Below the pieces are notes generated by a model. It was given only the letters and a program-made list of their open reading frames with translations. It searched no databases and was not told the DNA's origin. Position numbers and translations under genes: made by a program. This document shows, one piece after another, positions 22,636 to 34,437 of a stretch of 64,000 nt of DNA (its first letter is position 1; the number at the start of each line of letters is the position of its first letter). This DNA comes from Porites lobata (lineage: Eukaryota; Cnidaria; Anthozoa; Scleractinia; Poritidae): the NCBI GenBank assembly GCA_942486035.1, contig CALNXK010000069.1:1370001-1434000 (forward strand), given 5' to 3'.

Positions 22636-22836
22636 ATTTTACAGTTGTGTGCTCAGTGACCTTGCCTTTGAGTAGAAGTGAGGCTGGAGTTGGCTATGTT
22701 GATAACAACCTCAGTGTTATCACATGTAAATGCAACAAGTTGCACAAGAAAACCAGTGAGGTTTGTATCAAAACATAGTCAACTCCACCTTCATTTCTAC
22801 TCAAAGGCAAGATCAATAAACACACAACTGTAAAAT
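22636..22836. mobile_element. Hairpin MITE, 201 bp
   Basis: The left arm 22636-22702 (ATTTTACAGTTGTGTGCTCA, then CTTGCCTTTGAGTAGAAGTG) is matched by its reverse complement at 22768-22836 with about ten mismatches. The loop holds a second, weaker dyad (ACCTCAGTG). It has no ORF. Confidence 0.8.
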
Positions 22837-22939
22837 AGACTATCACTCGTATTCATTGCACTCAATCATCGGAAGATTTCATTGAATTCAAAAATTTTTA
22901 TTATATTTTCCAACCCACATGTTCATAAATTAAAGCCCA

Positions 22940-24377
22940 TATGTGACCCTTCATGCGAAAAGGGGGCTTATGGATTTCACTAAAAACCGTGAATTTTTTT
23001 CACGGTCACGGTGCGTGAATTTCAAATTCCTCGCCCATTCACTCCATGCGAGAATTTTTCACTCTTGGCGTGAAACTAATCATGTGCGACAGATCAGCGA
23101 AGACTTCCACGCCATGATTATTAACCGGTGTAAACTTTCACACTGTGAAATTAAGAGTGAGCACATTTTCACGCCAAGAAACATGTTGAGGGTGAATGAA
23201 ATCTAACCTGTTTTTTTTTGTTTTGTGTTTTTTCTCGCCCCTTTTCGAACTGGGAAAAAACGAGAATACCTGGTCATGTCAGGCTAAATTTGTGGAAGTT
23301 GATCCCACGCAAAAATAATATTTCTCTTAGCATATTCAAGCCGTTTTAAATAGCTCATGAAAAAAATTAAAAAAAAAACGTATTCAGACTATTCCGCGTT
23401 CAGGCCTGTAAAGCCACAAATCACAATCAAACTAGTCACAATTTCTTGTCAATATTTTTATGTGTTCATGGCAAGTATTTTATTAGATATGCACGATCGG
23501 AACTGCGTGTGTTTCATGTCAATTTGTTTACATTGTCTGTAACTGTAACTTTCTTCTCTGCAACGTGCAAATTTTCGCATTGTCGATGTCAGAGACGCTT
23601 AGTTATTTACCAAACATGGCAAGGTTTTCACTCAAGAAACCTAACAAAATTCTTTGCGGAAAGACTAACTATTACTGCCATTCCTAAAACCGTGTCGACT
23701 CGCGTGGCAGTGAAGTGCCTGATCTTATCTACAGTTTTGTAGCCCGATCACACGTGCAAACTCTGCTTGATTTATCATGCTCCATTTCAAGTTCCTTGTC
23801 TCTTTGCTAAATGTTATACTCAAAATTTCGCCGTTACAACGATCTGAACAGAAGGGTAAAAATGAAATAAATCCAAAAGATATCACACAATATCAAAACG
23901 TGTTACATATTTCATCTTGTTGCCACAGAGTCTAGCATTTGCATAACTTCGTGTAAGAGATAAATGCTTCTTTTGGTTGTAAATTTAGAGAATCTTCGGT
24001 GACTCACTTTTTAAGCGATTTCATCTGTTTTGCCGAAAATCAAAAATAAAAAAGTACTGACCAGTACATGTTCCATTCATGTGGGCAAGTAAAGGCTTGC
24101 ATGACATCTAAACAATACACTTTTTGAAAACAAGGTTACATTTCATTTTGACTGTTGGAAGATTTTCACGGCGTGAAACTAAATTTCACGGTGACTGAAA
24201 TTTTTCATGGCGATTATAAACTTTTTCACTGCGTGAAATTTTCACGGCGTTTTCACGGCGTGAAAGAGAAATTTCACTCACATTCCAAAAATTTTTCTTA
24301 CTTTCACGGCCTGGATCGTGAAAATAGGAATAGCATGAAATTTAGATAAGCCCCAAAGTCTCGTGAAGGGTCACATA
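22940..24377. mobile_element. 1.43-kb non-autonomous TIR element, TA target duplication
   Basis: The element 22942-24375 begins TGTGACCCTTCATGCG and ends with the complement (GTGAAGGGTCACA). The dinucleotide TA flanks both sides (22940-22941 and 24376-24377), as for Tc1/mariner-like elements. Similarity of the ends continues inward (GGGGGCTTATGGATTTCA against GGGGCTTATCTAAATTTCAT). Both ends are packed with short GTGAAA/TTTCAC palindromes such as TTTCACGGCGTGAAA. No transposase is seen; ORFs inside are short and Phe/His-rich because of the repeats. A partial second copy lies at 10334-10501. Confidence 0.7.
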
Positions 24378-24479
24378 TACTTCTTCAACAGAAAGGAATT
24401 TGTATGTTTTCTTTCTGAAGATATTAACAAGTTTGCATAGTTGAAGCACTGTATCTTTGCCCTTTCCTGTCATCTTTCC

Positions 24480-25080
24480 CACTAAATAAGTATTGGTACC
24501 TACCATGTTTATCGTTTTTTGTAAGGAAATAGAGGAGAGGGAGGTTCATGCCAGTTTCCTGTTTGTAGGATACCACAGTAAATCCCTCGGTTGTAATCTT
24601 GGGATGTTGCGGAAGGCTGACTTGATGTCCAACTTGGACATGAGCTACCCTTGAAAAATGTTCTGATGGATAGAGATGGCAGTATCTATTGTAATGTAGG
24701 GTAAGGAGTAGTCGGTTGGGCTAATGTGGGAATTATCGCAAGTGGTTTCATGTTTGCGAAAGGAAAGATGAAAAATGGTTCTCCACTATGTGGAGTGCTT
24801 TTTTGGAACAACCCCAATGGGATAAACCTGAAAATTGGGAAAAGGGGGAGAAATGAATGGGCCAGCAGTATGACCAAGCTGTAACTCTTTCAGGAGATTG
24901 GTGCTTATGATATGAGGATTTTGCCTAACAGAAATGAGGTTGGGGTATTCCTTAGAAACCCGAGGACCCTGGAAAGCAATTTTAGAACCCTGGGAGAGGC
25001 CAGTGAGGACAGCATTGTCGTGAATAGCTTAAAGATCTCAACCAAACAGACGCATGAGAACTGTCCCAATCCTGTTTAAG
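24480..25080 (-). pseudogene. DIRS-like reverse transcriptase fragment (element X)
   Basis: On the minus strand the sequence reads GPRVSKEYPNLISVRQNP, then ELQLGHTAGPFISPPFPIFR, then YITIDTAISIHQNIF and SKLDIKSAFRNIP. These match the N-terminal part of the reverse transcriptase of DIRS or Ngaro-like elements, with LDIKSAFR holding the first catalytic Asp. Frame changes and at least two stops occur. The domain is cut off before the YxDD box, near the right end of the 1.43-kb MITE. It follows the gag-like frame at 25286-25870 on the same strand, the usual order. Confidence 0.6.
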
Positions 25081-25285
25081 TACACAACAACCCTTTTCTC
25101 CCAAGCTAGGGTTCCTAAGTCTAAAATTACATGAGATTACAAAGTAAACTAAACAGCCATCAGTTAACAGATCTTGACAATTCCACTCGAATTTCTTTTA
25201 GTCATGCAAGCATCACACAAACACCTAAGTTCTCCACAGAATCAACAGATGCACGGTCCGGGTGATCATGCAAATAAAGGGCAAG

Positions 25286-25870
25286 TTAAGGAAGGTCAAT
25301 ACGGGTGGTAGGGGACAGCTTAGAAAGGTATTCAATTGCGGCTTTGGGTGGAATGTCTTGAGCGGCTAGTCTGGGAGGGTCCAGAGCTTGAGGAGTCAGG
25401 GTGGTCCTTTCCTGGGTAGGCTGCAGTGCATCCAGGCTTGTTGCATTGGTGAGTGTAGTGGCAGGGAGTGTGGGCACAGGGAACCCCTTTGTTGAAGTTG
25501 AAGCAGAGGTCACCACATTTGGGGCCTTAAGAGTCTGTAGTCCTGGGATAAAGGGGGAATCGCTTACATGATCCGAGCTGCTGCAGGCCTTACAAAGTAT
25601 GGCTTTTGGGATGCTAGTAAAGGTGTCTAGGTACAACTGAACATCCCCTTGACCCCAGTTAATGGAAAGGTTGTGAGAGGCCCTTCGGCGAAATTCCATA
25701 TCATACAAATACCATGCCATACTGCAGAACTTACTGGCTGACTCACTTATCAGTTGCTGGTAGGCGAGGAGGTCCACCCCCCGGGAGGTAAGAGGAGAGG
25801 AGTACAGACGAGTAAGTGGAAAAAGCATTGAGCTATCGGTCAATCCCAGTAATTTTGGGGCACTTAGCCT
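25286..25870 (-). pseudogene. Gag-like ORF of DIRS-type element X
   Basis: A frame of about 190 codons, open from just above 25870 to 25286. It contains LLAYQQLISESASKFCSMAW, LYDMEFRRRASHNLSINWGQ and DVQLYLDTFT, followed by CKACSSSDH and a Ser/Thr/Pro-rich tail. The AYQ...W..YD..FR...A......W pattern is the conserved core of gag-like proteins in one group of DIRS-like elements. No ATG is in a good position (the open frame begins after a TAG), so the true start is lost. Nucleic-acid binding by the Cys-containing tail is inferred. Confidence 0.6.
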
Positions 25871-25926
25871 GGGATGGGAGGGGTATAGTAAGGCCCTCGT
25901 TTCCTACTTGTAGTTTAAGCTTGGAA

Positions 25927-26985
25927 TTAGCGGTAACATGGTCTCGTAGTAGATTCATTTGAAAGATACATTGGTGCATCATAATTGCCCCTACTTTCCT
26001 GCAGAGCAAGAAATTTATTCCCTTCTAGGGCCCTATAGTATAGTTCCCCAAACTGAACGGCAGGGAAACTAGAAACCATCAACCCTATAACTTGTGCCAC
26101 TTCTCTAATAATCATTTTACTTTTGTCCAGTAAACTCTGGCAAGCTAGCAGTACACGTTCCACTTTAGCGGGTGGGAGTCGGATTGTCATGTTTATACTA
26201 TTCAGCAAGAAGCCAAGAAATTCCATTTTTTGTGTTGGAATCAGGACTGACTTTTCTGGGTGAACCACAAACCCCAGACTAAGGAAGGTATCAACAGTGT
26301 CCTGTATATTAGTGGTACAGGCAGTATAATTATATCCCAAGAGAAATGAATCATCTATGTGCCCCATACAGATATTAACCAAAGATCTGAGATGAAAGTG
26401 GACTGGTTTTAATATTTTTGTGAATAGGCGAGGAGCACAAGCCTGGCCATTGGGCAAACAGGTATATTGAAAATAGCTACCTTGCCACTCAAATTTCAAA
26501 TATTTCCTATCCTCTAATGCAATAGGAACAGAATAATGGGCGTCCTTAAGGTCTACCGATGCCTTCAAGCACCGGGGACGCATGAGTTTGAGGGCTGTCT
26601 GAATCGTATCCATTTTAAAATGGTAATAGGATACAAATTCGTTGAGTTGTTTAAAATTTAAAATCATTCTAAAAGTGCCATCTTTCTTGGGACGCACAAA
26701 AATGGTAGAGATAAAGTCACCCGGACACGGTCTATTTGTTCAATAACTCCTTTATCGAGGAGCTTGTTGATTTCCTCAGTAATGATCTCCCTTTCAGAAG
26801 GAGAAAATGGCATTTGTTTTGGCTGGTAAGCCTGAGAAGGAGAAACATCCCCAAACTCGATGTGATACAGTAGTGCTTTATAGCATCTAATATGACAGGG
26901 TCAGTAGTCAGTGACTTCCAACCTTCAACATGGTCTTGTAACCCTCCAGCCGAGAAATTAGCAACCCTTTGAGACAGATTTGCTT
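25927..26985 (-). pseudogene. DIRS-like reverse transcriptase (element Y)
   Basis: From about 26985 the minus strand reads SAGGLQDHVEGWKSLTTDP, then IEFGDVSPSQAYQPKQMPFS, EINKLLDKGVIEQ, FVRPKKDGTFRMILNFKQLN, KASVDLKDAHYSVPI, YTCLPNGQACAPRLFTKILK and MGHIDDSFLLG. The last contains the catalytic Asp pair as HIDD instead of YxDD. PNGQACAPR is close to the DIRS-type box. Frameshifts occur near 26720 and 26880. The frame 26697-25927 (256 codons) is the longest intact part. A Lys/Ser/Gln-rich piece at 27025-27228 could be the end of its gag. RNase H and tyrosine recombinase parts are absent, because element X sequence follows directly. Confidence 0.75.
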
Positions 26986-27228
26986 TATCAATAGGAGTTG
27001 GTTAGTTTTCTCTTACCTGTGTTTCTACGGGGTTTTGTTGGTGGGTTGACTTGGCTTTTTCTGGGCACTCTTCTGTGCCCGGCTGTAGCCTAAAAAAGGA
27101 CACTGCTGAGAAGTTTTCTGACTGGATGGTCTGTTCGTCAATGTTTTTCTAGAGATGGAAAACTGTAGGTTAATGAAATGTTTTCCTTGTGTTACTGTTA
27201 ACAAATACAGTGGGAAAATGTCACACAA

Positions 27229-28611
27229 ACTGCGTGTTTACTGGTCTGGAAAATACAGGTAAACACCATGGAAAATATGGTGTTGGCCTAAGATTTTCAA
27301 GTGCAGGAAAACACTAAGTAAACTCTCAATTTTCCTCGGATTCATACCAGGAAAATTCGTAAGTTGCGGGATGTGTTCAGAAGAGGGAAAACAGTTGGTG
27401 AATGCCAAATTTTCTAGGATTTGCTGTCGTGTAAAATTATTGGTGAACAAGGGTTTCCTTGCTGTATTAGCATTTTATTTTTGTACGACTCAACCCAGTG
27501 TTACAAAAAAAGGATAACGCTCGTCCAACTGCAGTTTGTAGTTCGTCGTCGCCGTATCTTAACGTCCCTAACACCTTCTTGCAGGTGGGCGACAATTCGT
27601 TATTAATGACTTTTAATAAGTCACTTCACTTCTTTAACTTTTTTCAATACTTGATATCATTATTTGCAACTACGGAGGTCTGAAGAACAAAGTTAGTCAA
27701 GCTTAAATTTGTTGATCATCTCAGTCAAAATGAGATACAATTTTGAAATTCCCTAGAGAACTTTAGAATTTTTTTTATAGATTATCTGGAATCATTGTAA
27801 CAAAATCAATAGATGTTGTTTGTTTTTCTCTTTCTTCCTGGTTTAAACACTGGTTACATCGAGACCTACTGTCCAATGTGGTTGCTATGCAGTTAGACAA
27901 CACAGCAAAAGAAAACAAAAACCAATACGTTTTTTGCTTTATGGGATACCTCGTCAAGACAAAAGTTTTTGACAACGTGACAAATTATTAATTCTAGTTC
28001 AACTTTGGCGCCTGTTATTGTAAGCGACATAGACAGAGCCAAGTCCGTGATTCTGGCTATCACTCTTACTGACCGAAATAGTGATTATATACCTGCCTGA
28101 TCACGAAACATTCCCAATGTCTTGCATGTTAAATTGCTTGTTTTCATGTAATTTGCGTGTACTCCACGTTTTACCATGGAAGCCTTAGAATGGCCTTGAT
28201 GCAGACAAACAGAAGCTTCTTAAACGAAAACACGGAAAATGTTTAGCCTCCTTTTGTTTGACGAACATTCAAGCTGGATACGTTAAATGTTTACATTTTA
28301 TTTCACTGCCTAAAGTCTCACAAGGAAAGCATGACGTGGGAGCGTGTGATATATTTTGTTACACGTGGTTGTAGAAACACCTTGTAACAATAAATAAGGC
28401 CAGGCATACTTCCTTCCGGGCCTTTAATTGGCTGTTTATTTGAGCTGTAAACATGCAAATCGCACAAGGATTTTTCTTGAGTGTGTTTATGGACAAAGTG
28501 GCAGTATCACTACCCTGTCACCACCCCAATAAACCCTGATATGATTGTCCTCTGAAACTGATCCAAACGTCACGAAATGTTTTGTTCCCTTCTGGAAATT
28601 CTTTCACAGAT
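27229..28611. other. No gene recognised; upstream region of the F-box gene
   Basis: About 1.4 kb of AT-rich sequence. 27240-27430 has many GGAAAA/TTTTCC motifs without a clear period. A pyrimidine-rich TTCTTTCACAG at 28600-28609 could be a splice acceptor just before the F-box ATG, so a 5' exon may lie in this stretch, but I cannot identify it. Confidence 0.4.
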
Positions 28612-29433
28612 ATGGATGTTTTGCCTCAGAGTATCACTCTCCTAATCTTCTCTTACTTACCATACGAATTTGTCCAGACTATAGCATCACTAGTGTGTAA
28701 AGCTTGGCACCAATTGGCATACGACAAAAACTTGATTAAGTATGCGGGACGTAAAGATTTATCAGAAATTAGCGCCAGAGATTCTTTGAAAGAGACTGTG
28801 GATAACTTCCTTCAAGCCGTGAAGTGGAGGCCTCGTATGTTCCACAGCATAGATTTGTGTGGTGCCACGACAACATGGAAAACGTTTGGAGAAATAGCAC
28901 ATAACTGCACTGAACTGAAAATTTTGAACATGGCTAGAACTAAGGGCGAAATTCTTGAATACCCACTGATTCAAGCAACCAACATTGTGGAACTAAACTT
29001 AAGCGAGACTCTGATAAATGACCAGTTGTTTGTTTTGATATCTAAAAGCATTCCAAAGTTAGGCATATTGAATGTTTTGAGGTGTTATAACTTGACTAAT
29101 TTAGCAATTGAAAAATCGTCATTTCCATCCTAGCGCTTTCTTGGAATAGCATATTGTATGTTCAGCATCGAGGCAATAATTTGTGTCATCGACAAGCATG
29201 GTATATTTGCCATATGTGTGAGGGGAATCAAACTGCAAAATGAAGACATAAGTCGCCTTATAGAATTCTACCCCGATGTAGCTGATATCGGCATTCCCAC
29301 TTTATGTGGCTTGCCAGAAGGAACTGTTTCTCAGGAGGCATTACCACAGTTGTGCCCTTATTGCTGCAGTTCGTCTCTTGCCACCATTTTATCAGCTAAA
29401 GACGCCAATGATGCTAGCTGGATGGAACTCTAA
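28612..29433 (+). pseudogene. F-box/leucine-rich-repeat protein gene with one in-frame stop
   Basis: Starting at ATG 28612, residues 1-40 (MDVLPQSITLLIFSYLPYEF, then VCKAWHQLA) form an F-box, the motif that binds Skp1 in SCF ubiquitin ligases. Leucine-rich repeats follow (LKILNMARTKGE, IVELNLSETLINDQLF, LGILNVLRCYNLTNLAI). The frame meets TAG at 29131-29133, and the same frame then stays open for another 100 codons to 29433, including IKLQNEDISRLIEFYPDV and ending WMEL. Total potential length is about 270 residues. A single stop in an otherwise open frame suggests a recent pseudogene, a sequencing error or a genuine short isoform. Substrate recognition by the repeats is inferred from the family. 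Confidence 0.65.
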
Positions 29434-29937
29434 AATTACATTTATGAAAATAGCCTTTTTCTTATAGTTTAAAGGTTCTTCTGAAAAGTTATTTTGATTC
29501 TTTGTAAGGGCAGTTGAATATTTTCAGAAACTGCTACAGCGAATCATAACTGAGTTATTAAATTAATAAACTAAATCTTCCGAAAACGGTAGTGCATTTA
29601 CATCCGTAGTCTTTTTGTTTCTGGGAATCCATATGTCTGGCGATGTCCACATGTCTTGCATTCAAATTACTACATTTTCATGCAACAAGTCTAGTTATAG
29701 GGTACATATCGCGACTCTGTGAAACTCATTGCCAACACGATTTTGCAAATTGCGTGCTATTGATTGAAGAGATAATGACCTCCGTTGTCCGTGTTGACAA
29801 GTCAAGTAAATTATACCAATTATAGAAAGTAAGTCCGTGATTTTAATGTTGCGCGTAAGAAGCTTTCCCCTTAAGTGTAATAACGACTCAGCAGTTTTCC
29901 TTCTACTCTTGTTGATATTCATAACCCATTTTTATCA
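29434..29937. other. Spacer, nothing recognised
   Basis: AT-rich spacer of 500 bases between the F-box gene and the second DUF7869-like gene. ORFs on both strands are short and without motifs. Confidence 0.4.
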
Positions 29938-31858
29938 TGGATTGTCTTTTTTTTGATGACTGTGGCTTGGAGGAGTACAACTACTTATGCTACGAAATAG
30001 ATCAAGTTCGAAGTGAGTATTTGGCTGCAGAAACTGTGAGAAATGTGGAACAGATAGAAGTTCCTTGAAGCAATGACAACGAAGCATCAGACACAGCTGA
30101 CGAGACGCCGACTGAGAGTAGCGCAACTTCTATTCCTGGAGGCAACAATGAAGATACCACTTCTGATCAAAATTCCACAGATGACGATTTTATTACCCCT
30201 ATAAAGTCATTTTTAAAGTAGATGTGATTGTCACTATGGGAAAAGTGAAAGCGCGTGCACCAAATCTTTAGATTTTGACAAGGTGGTCGAGCATCGTATG
30301 CAATGTATTAAACTTTCTTCTGTAGAACTTGATCTGGTGATACTGGGAGCATTACAAAGTCATGTGAATTTCTCCAATTCTCTAAAACAATGCCATCGGA
30401 TGAGTTACTTTTTCCGCGGTGTTGAAGTATGTGAGAAAACATCTCTCTTTGTGTATAAGAGACGTGGAATAGTTCCAAGAAAACGCGGTAACACTTCATG
30501 ACTGCCTAAAAACGCCCTTAATCATGAAGTCTTGGACCGAACTGTCACATTTATAAAAAACATTGCTACTGACCACGCAGTTGCCCTTCCAGAAGGAGCT
30601 GCAAACTTAAATAATTTGAAAGTTCAGCTGCTTCCTTCATCTGAAAGCAAAGCATCTATCTGGTGACAGTGCAGAAAGGTATCGAAAGAGAAACATTTGA
30701 ACGCAGTAAGCTACAGCAAATTTGTCGCCCTCTGGAACACTTTCACGCCATATATTGTAGAAATGACTCCCGCATCTGATCTTTGCAGTCTCTGCCACCT
30801 TAATAATGCTAAAATAAGTCAAAATGTCAAAGTGAGCGAGCACGAGAAATTGAAATGTCTCGGTGATCAAGAAATGCATCTGCAAGAAGCAAAATCAGAG
30901 CGGGATTTTATGAAAAGAAACGTTGCTGCATGTAAAGAGGTGTTACAAGACAGCGTAATCAACCTCTTGTCACCCAGGCCCAGTTGTTCATTGAAAGGAA
31001 CTATACACTATTCAGATGATTATGCTCAACAAGTACACATTCTCTCCAATCCACAACAACCTGGGCCCATTTACTTTAAAACACAGCGGAAATGTGGCCT
31101 GTTTGGAATATGCTGTGAGGGAATACCCAGACAAGTCAACTACCTAATTGATGAGGCAGTTGCTACAGGGAAGGGGGCCAAAGCAACAATTAGCTATGTC
31201 CATGACTTTTTCAACTTTCACGGGGCTGGAGAAACAGACACATAGATAAATGCAGATAACTGTGGGGGCCAAAGCAACAATTAGCTATGTCCATGACTTT
31301 TTCAACTTTCACGGGGCTGGAGAAACAGACACATAGATAAATGCAGATAACTGTGGAGGCCAACGCAAAAATAATTATGTTATCTGGTATTATTGGTGGC
31401 GCGTTCTTTGTGGACTTCACAACTCCATTTTATTTTCATTTTTAATTGCAGGGCATACTAAATTTAGTCCTGACTAGTGCTTTGGATTAGTTTAGCAGTC
31501 GTTTAGGAGGCGCTACGTTTCTTCCCTTTTTGACCTTATGGAGGCTGTAGACAAGTCAACAGTCAGTGGTGTCAATGTCGCCAAATTGTCTGTTCTTCAT
31601 GGCGGCACTGTTTTAGTGCCAGTACATGACTGGGCAAAATTTCTTGAAACTTTTAAGAAAATTCCAGGAATAAGCAAGTTTCATCATTTTCGTTTTTCTA
31701 AAGATCACCCTGGTGTGGTTTTCTGTAACACTCTTGTAGGTTCACCAAAAATGGAATTAACTATTCTGAAAAGCCCTAATGTAAGACCTCCAAACCAGCT
31801 ACCCCCAAAAATCATTCCGCTGGGTTTGGAAGACTTGCTGGCACCTGCCCCTTACTGA
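29938..31858 (+). pseudogene. DUF7869-like (DNC.QNKN) protein gene, copy B
   Basis: From ATG 29938 (MDCLFFDDCGLEEYNY) an acidic N-terminus leads to a Cys motif (CDCHYGKSESACTKS) at about 30225, VELDLVILGAL, TPASDLCSLCHLNNAKIS at about 30765, EAKSERDFM, HYSDDYAQQVH at about 31010, KCGLFGICCEGIPRQVNYLI at about 31090, the DNCGG motif at about 31347, GHTKFSPD at about 31450 and ISKFHHFRF at about 31670. The end is at 31858. The order equals copy A at 14-16.8 kb. Stops (for example near 30066 and 30500) and a 91-bp duplication make it non-functional. The family role is unknown; conserved acidic residues in YSDDYAQQ, DNC and SPD could be catalytic. Protein identity to copy A is far from complete, so the copies are old. 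Confidence 0.65.
31173..31354. repeat. 91-bp tandem duplication inside copy B
   Basis: 31173-31263 is repeated directly at 31264-31354 (GGGGGCCAAAGCAACAATTA through GCAGATAACTGTG). Since 91 is not a multiple of three, it shifts the frame just before the DNC motif. The two units are essentially identical, so the duplication is recent relative to the gene. Confidence 0.9.
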
Positions 31859-33699
31859 CTTCTGAACAAAAAATGTAATTCAAAGTACATTTAAGTTGCT
31901 CTGCACCGCTTGTTTTAATCTTTGCTTATTAATAAAGTTTATCGCATTGGAGACAACTGAACAGGTCTTTCTTTTAGGTTCATGGGTGACAAAATCTTAG
32001 AATTACCATTATATATGGCATTAAGAGAGGATGGAGCAGAAAGTGTGTTTTCAACAAAAAACTGATGGGTGAACCTAAATTAAGCACACGACAAGTTCTA
32101 CGCGCGCAGTACGAAATCGATTGTTGAACGAAAACAAGCAAGCCATGCTTCTTTTGGTCGGGTGGGAAAAATGTTAACACTGTGGCTAAGACCTTTTTTC
32201 TCACAACTTGTGAAAAAAAATAAACATTGAATAATAATGAAATGATTGCATTACACGTGTTGGAAGGTTTCAGGTTTCTTTTGACATATGCAAATTTCAG
32301 CACAGCCAAAATTTTAAATTCTTATTTACTTGTTCACCCTCCACTGGTTTCTGCTGCTGTCTCAAACATCTTCACTCAATTTTAATTGCACTGAATGCTT
32401 GCTTTAAAAATAAAGTTTCAGTGCAAGATATTACAATCGGGTTGTCCAAGGTGTACATATAATGTAATTCAATATTCTGTTCTAAAAATACGCTGGGAAG
32501 GCGATGGTGTCCTTCCTGTCACTTCTTTAATGCCATCACTAGCAGCATCCTCACGCGCGTTTGTCTTAGTTGATTTTCTTGCTTACAAGTCTTCATGAAA
32601 CGAAAAAAACTCGTCTTCCTTTAATCACCACAGCAAAAGGAGAATAGGAAGACTAGCTCGAAGATCTGATACTCTTGACTGATTTTAAAAAACACTGCAA
32701 CACGGAGTCGTTTCAGTCTGCATTCACAGGACCAGCTTAAAACAAAGTAAGATCAGTTTGAGAGCAAGTTATGATAGATTTTTATTTGATACGTGGGAAC
32801 AATGTGAAAGGAAAGAAGGACCGCAAACGTTTATTTGTGATAATGCTTTCAATGCCTGCATGTCACTCGTTAGCTGCTTGTTAGTGATTTTTGTGGTTAA
32901 CGTGGAAAAAGGCACGGACACGAAAGGTGAATGGCCTAAAGTTAATTTTGCATGATGAAAACTAAATTGGCTGCATCTACGTCTTGGAAATTTACAGATG
33001 TAGAATATGAAGTAGATTTCTAAAGTTCAATATTTTTTTAGAGCAGTTGCTGCTCGATGAGGACAGTGCATGTTCATTGATTTCGCCGACGTATTCAAGG
33101 TTCTTGTGTTCTGTTGGGTTGTCTGCACTTTTGTGAATGTTTTTCAATGCGATACTGCTTCACTGAAATGCATTGTGAACGTTTTAAAAAAAATGATCTT
33201 CAATGCATTTCGTTTTCGTTTGCGACTGTTGTCAATGTTTTCAAATGCATGATCTGTAATGCATTCGAACGTTTCCAAAATGCGTTGAAATGAAAAAACG
33301 GTTCAACGGAGTTTTCGTTAAGCCTGGTTTTCCCAAATAGGGTCACATTTAATGATTTTTTTATAACAATAAACATATACCATTTTGTTGCTAGATTTCT
33401 CAGTTCTCACAGATCTCCTCTTTTCTTTTATCCATATGTCTGATTCTCTTAATTTAAAGCTGTCACGCTCTGTAAATGCTAGCCTTTTGAGGGTTTTCAG
33501 TGGAACCCCAAGACAAACCATCAAGTCGCATATGTGAACATTGGGACTTAATCTAGTGCGATGTCCCACTATCGTCCTTCATATTGCCAGAAAGGATAGG
33601 CCAGGACTGTGTAATTACTACAACGTCATTTCACTTATACCTAAGCGAGACGTCTTTGTCTTACAAGCTTACCACCAATCGCACGTACAAAACGAAAGT
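31859..33699. other. No gene recognised
   Basis: About 1.8 kb, AT-rich. A polyadenylation-like AATAAA lies at 31931, just after copy B. The minus-strand frame 33318-33569 (IWIKEKRRSVRTE) is basic but unassigned. AATGCATT motifs recur at 33170-33270 without forming a regular repeat. Confidence 0.4.
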
Positions 33700-34200
33700 A
33701 GGTGTCTTAACCTACACATAACACCCAGCTTAATAGACTTACATTGCTGGCCTGTCTAATACCGTATTAGTTATAAAATTTTATTGTTAGTATATAAGGC
33801 TATCAATGGACTTTCACCAAGTTATATATCCAATTTGTTCAGTTTTTGCAGCAGCTCCTACTCTTTGCGTTCTTGCTTGAATAAGTTACTTCAAGTCCCG
33901 AGGTCTAAGCTAAAGTCTTATGGTGATCAAAGATTTTCTATATTGCAGGACCTAGATTATGGAACAGCATTCCCGCATCTTTAAGGAATACCGATTCCTT
34001 GGATTCTTTTAAAAAACACTTAAAGACATATTTATTTCACCAAGCTTTTTCTTAAGTTATAAATAGATTTTTACTCATTTTTCATACTTAGGTATGCAGT
34101 TGTTAGATTTTTTAGAGTTTTAATACATTTTTTTGAAAAGCGCCTAGAACAGTTACTGATATAAACCCTATATAAATAAAGTTTATTATTTGTGATTATC
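33700..34200 (+). mobile_element. LINE 3' end, CR1/L2-like
   Basis: The coding tail reads HITPSLIDLHCWPV, stop, YRISYKILLLVYKAINGLSP, SYISNLF, YSLRSCLNKLL, YGDQRFSI, then after a frameshift the FKKHLKTYLF motif ending in a stop near 34055. This is the C-terminal end of the ORF2 protein of CR1/L2/jockey-type LINEs. The 3' end is short and AT-rich (ATAAATAAAGTTTATTATTT). It is a 5'-truncated dead insertion, as is usual for LINEs. Confidence 0.75.
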
Positions 34201-34437
34201 ATTATTATCTCAGTCAAAGGGCAAAGAACCAGTCACTTGCACTGCCTATCCGTGATGCAACCAGTACAAATCTGCCTATGAAACAAAATTTATCTGCCTT
34301 CTCCCACGGTTGGAAAACAAGCCCACACCTGCTACTGACACCATGAATAGATGTAAGTCTTTCCTTGGGACAACGGCTGCTCAGATTCTGTGGTGTTCTG
34401 AAAGCGCCTGTGCGAGTAAGTCGGCCAATTGGTGATT
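34201..34437. other. Spacer, nothing recognised
   Basis: Short spacer between the LINE tail and the purine-rich repeat. No coding signal. Confidence 0.4.

Noticed and set aside
33330..33345. GGGTCACATTT as another end of the 1.43-kb MITE
   Set aside because: Only about ten bases match and no partner end or GTGAAA dyads are nearby.
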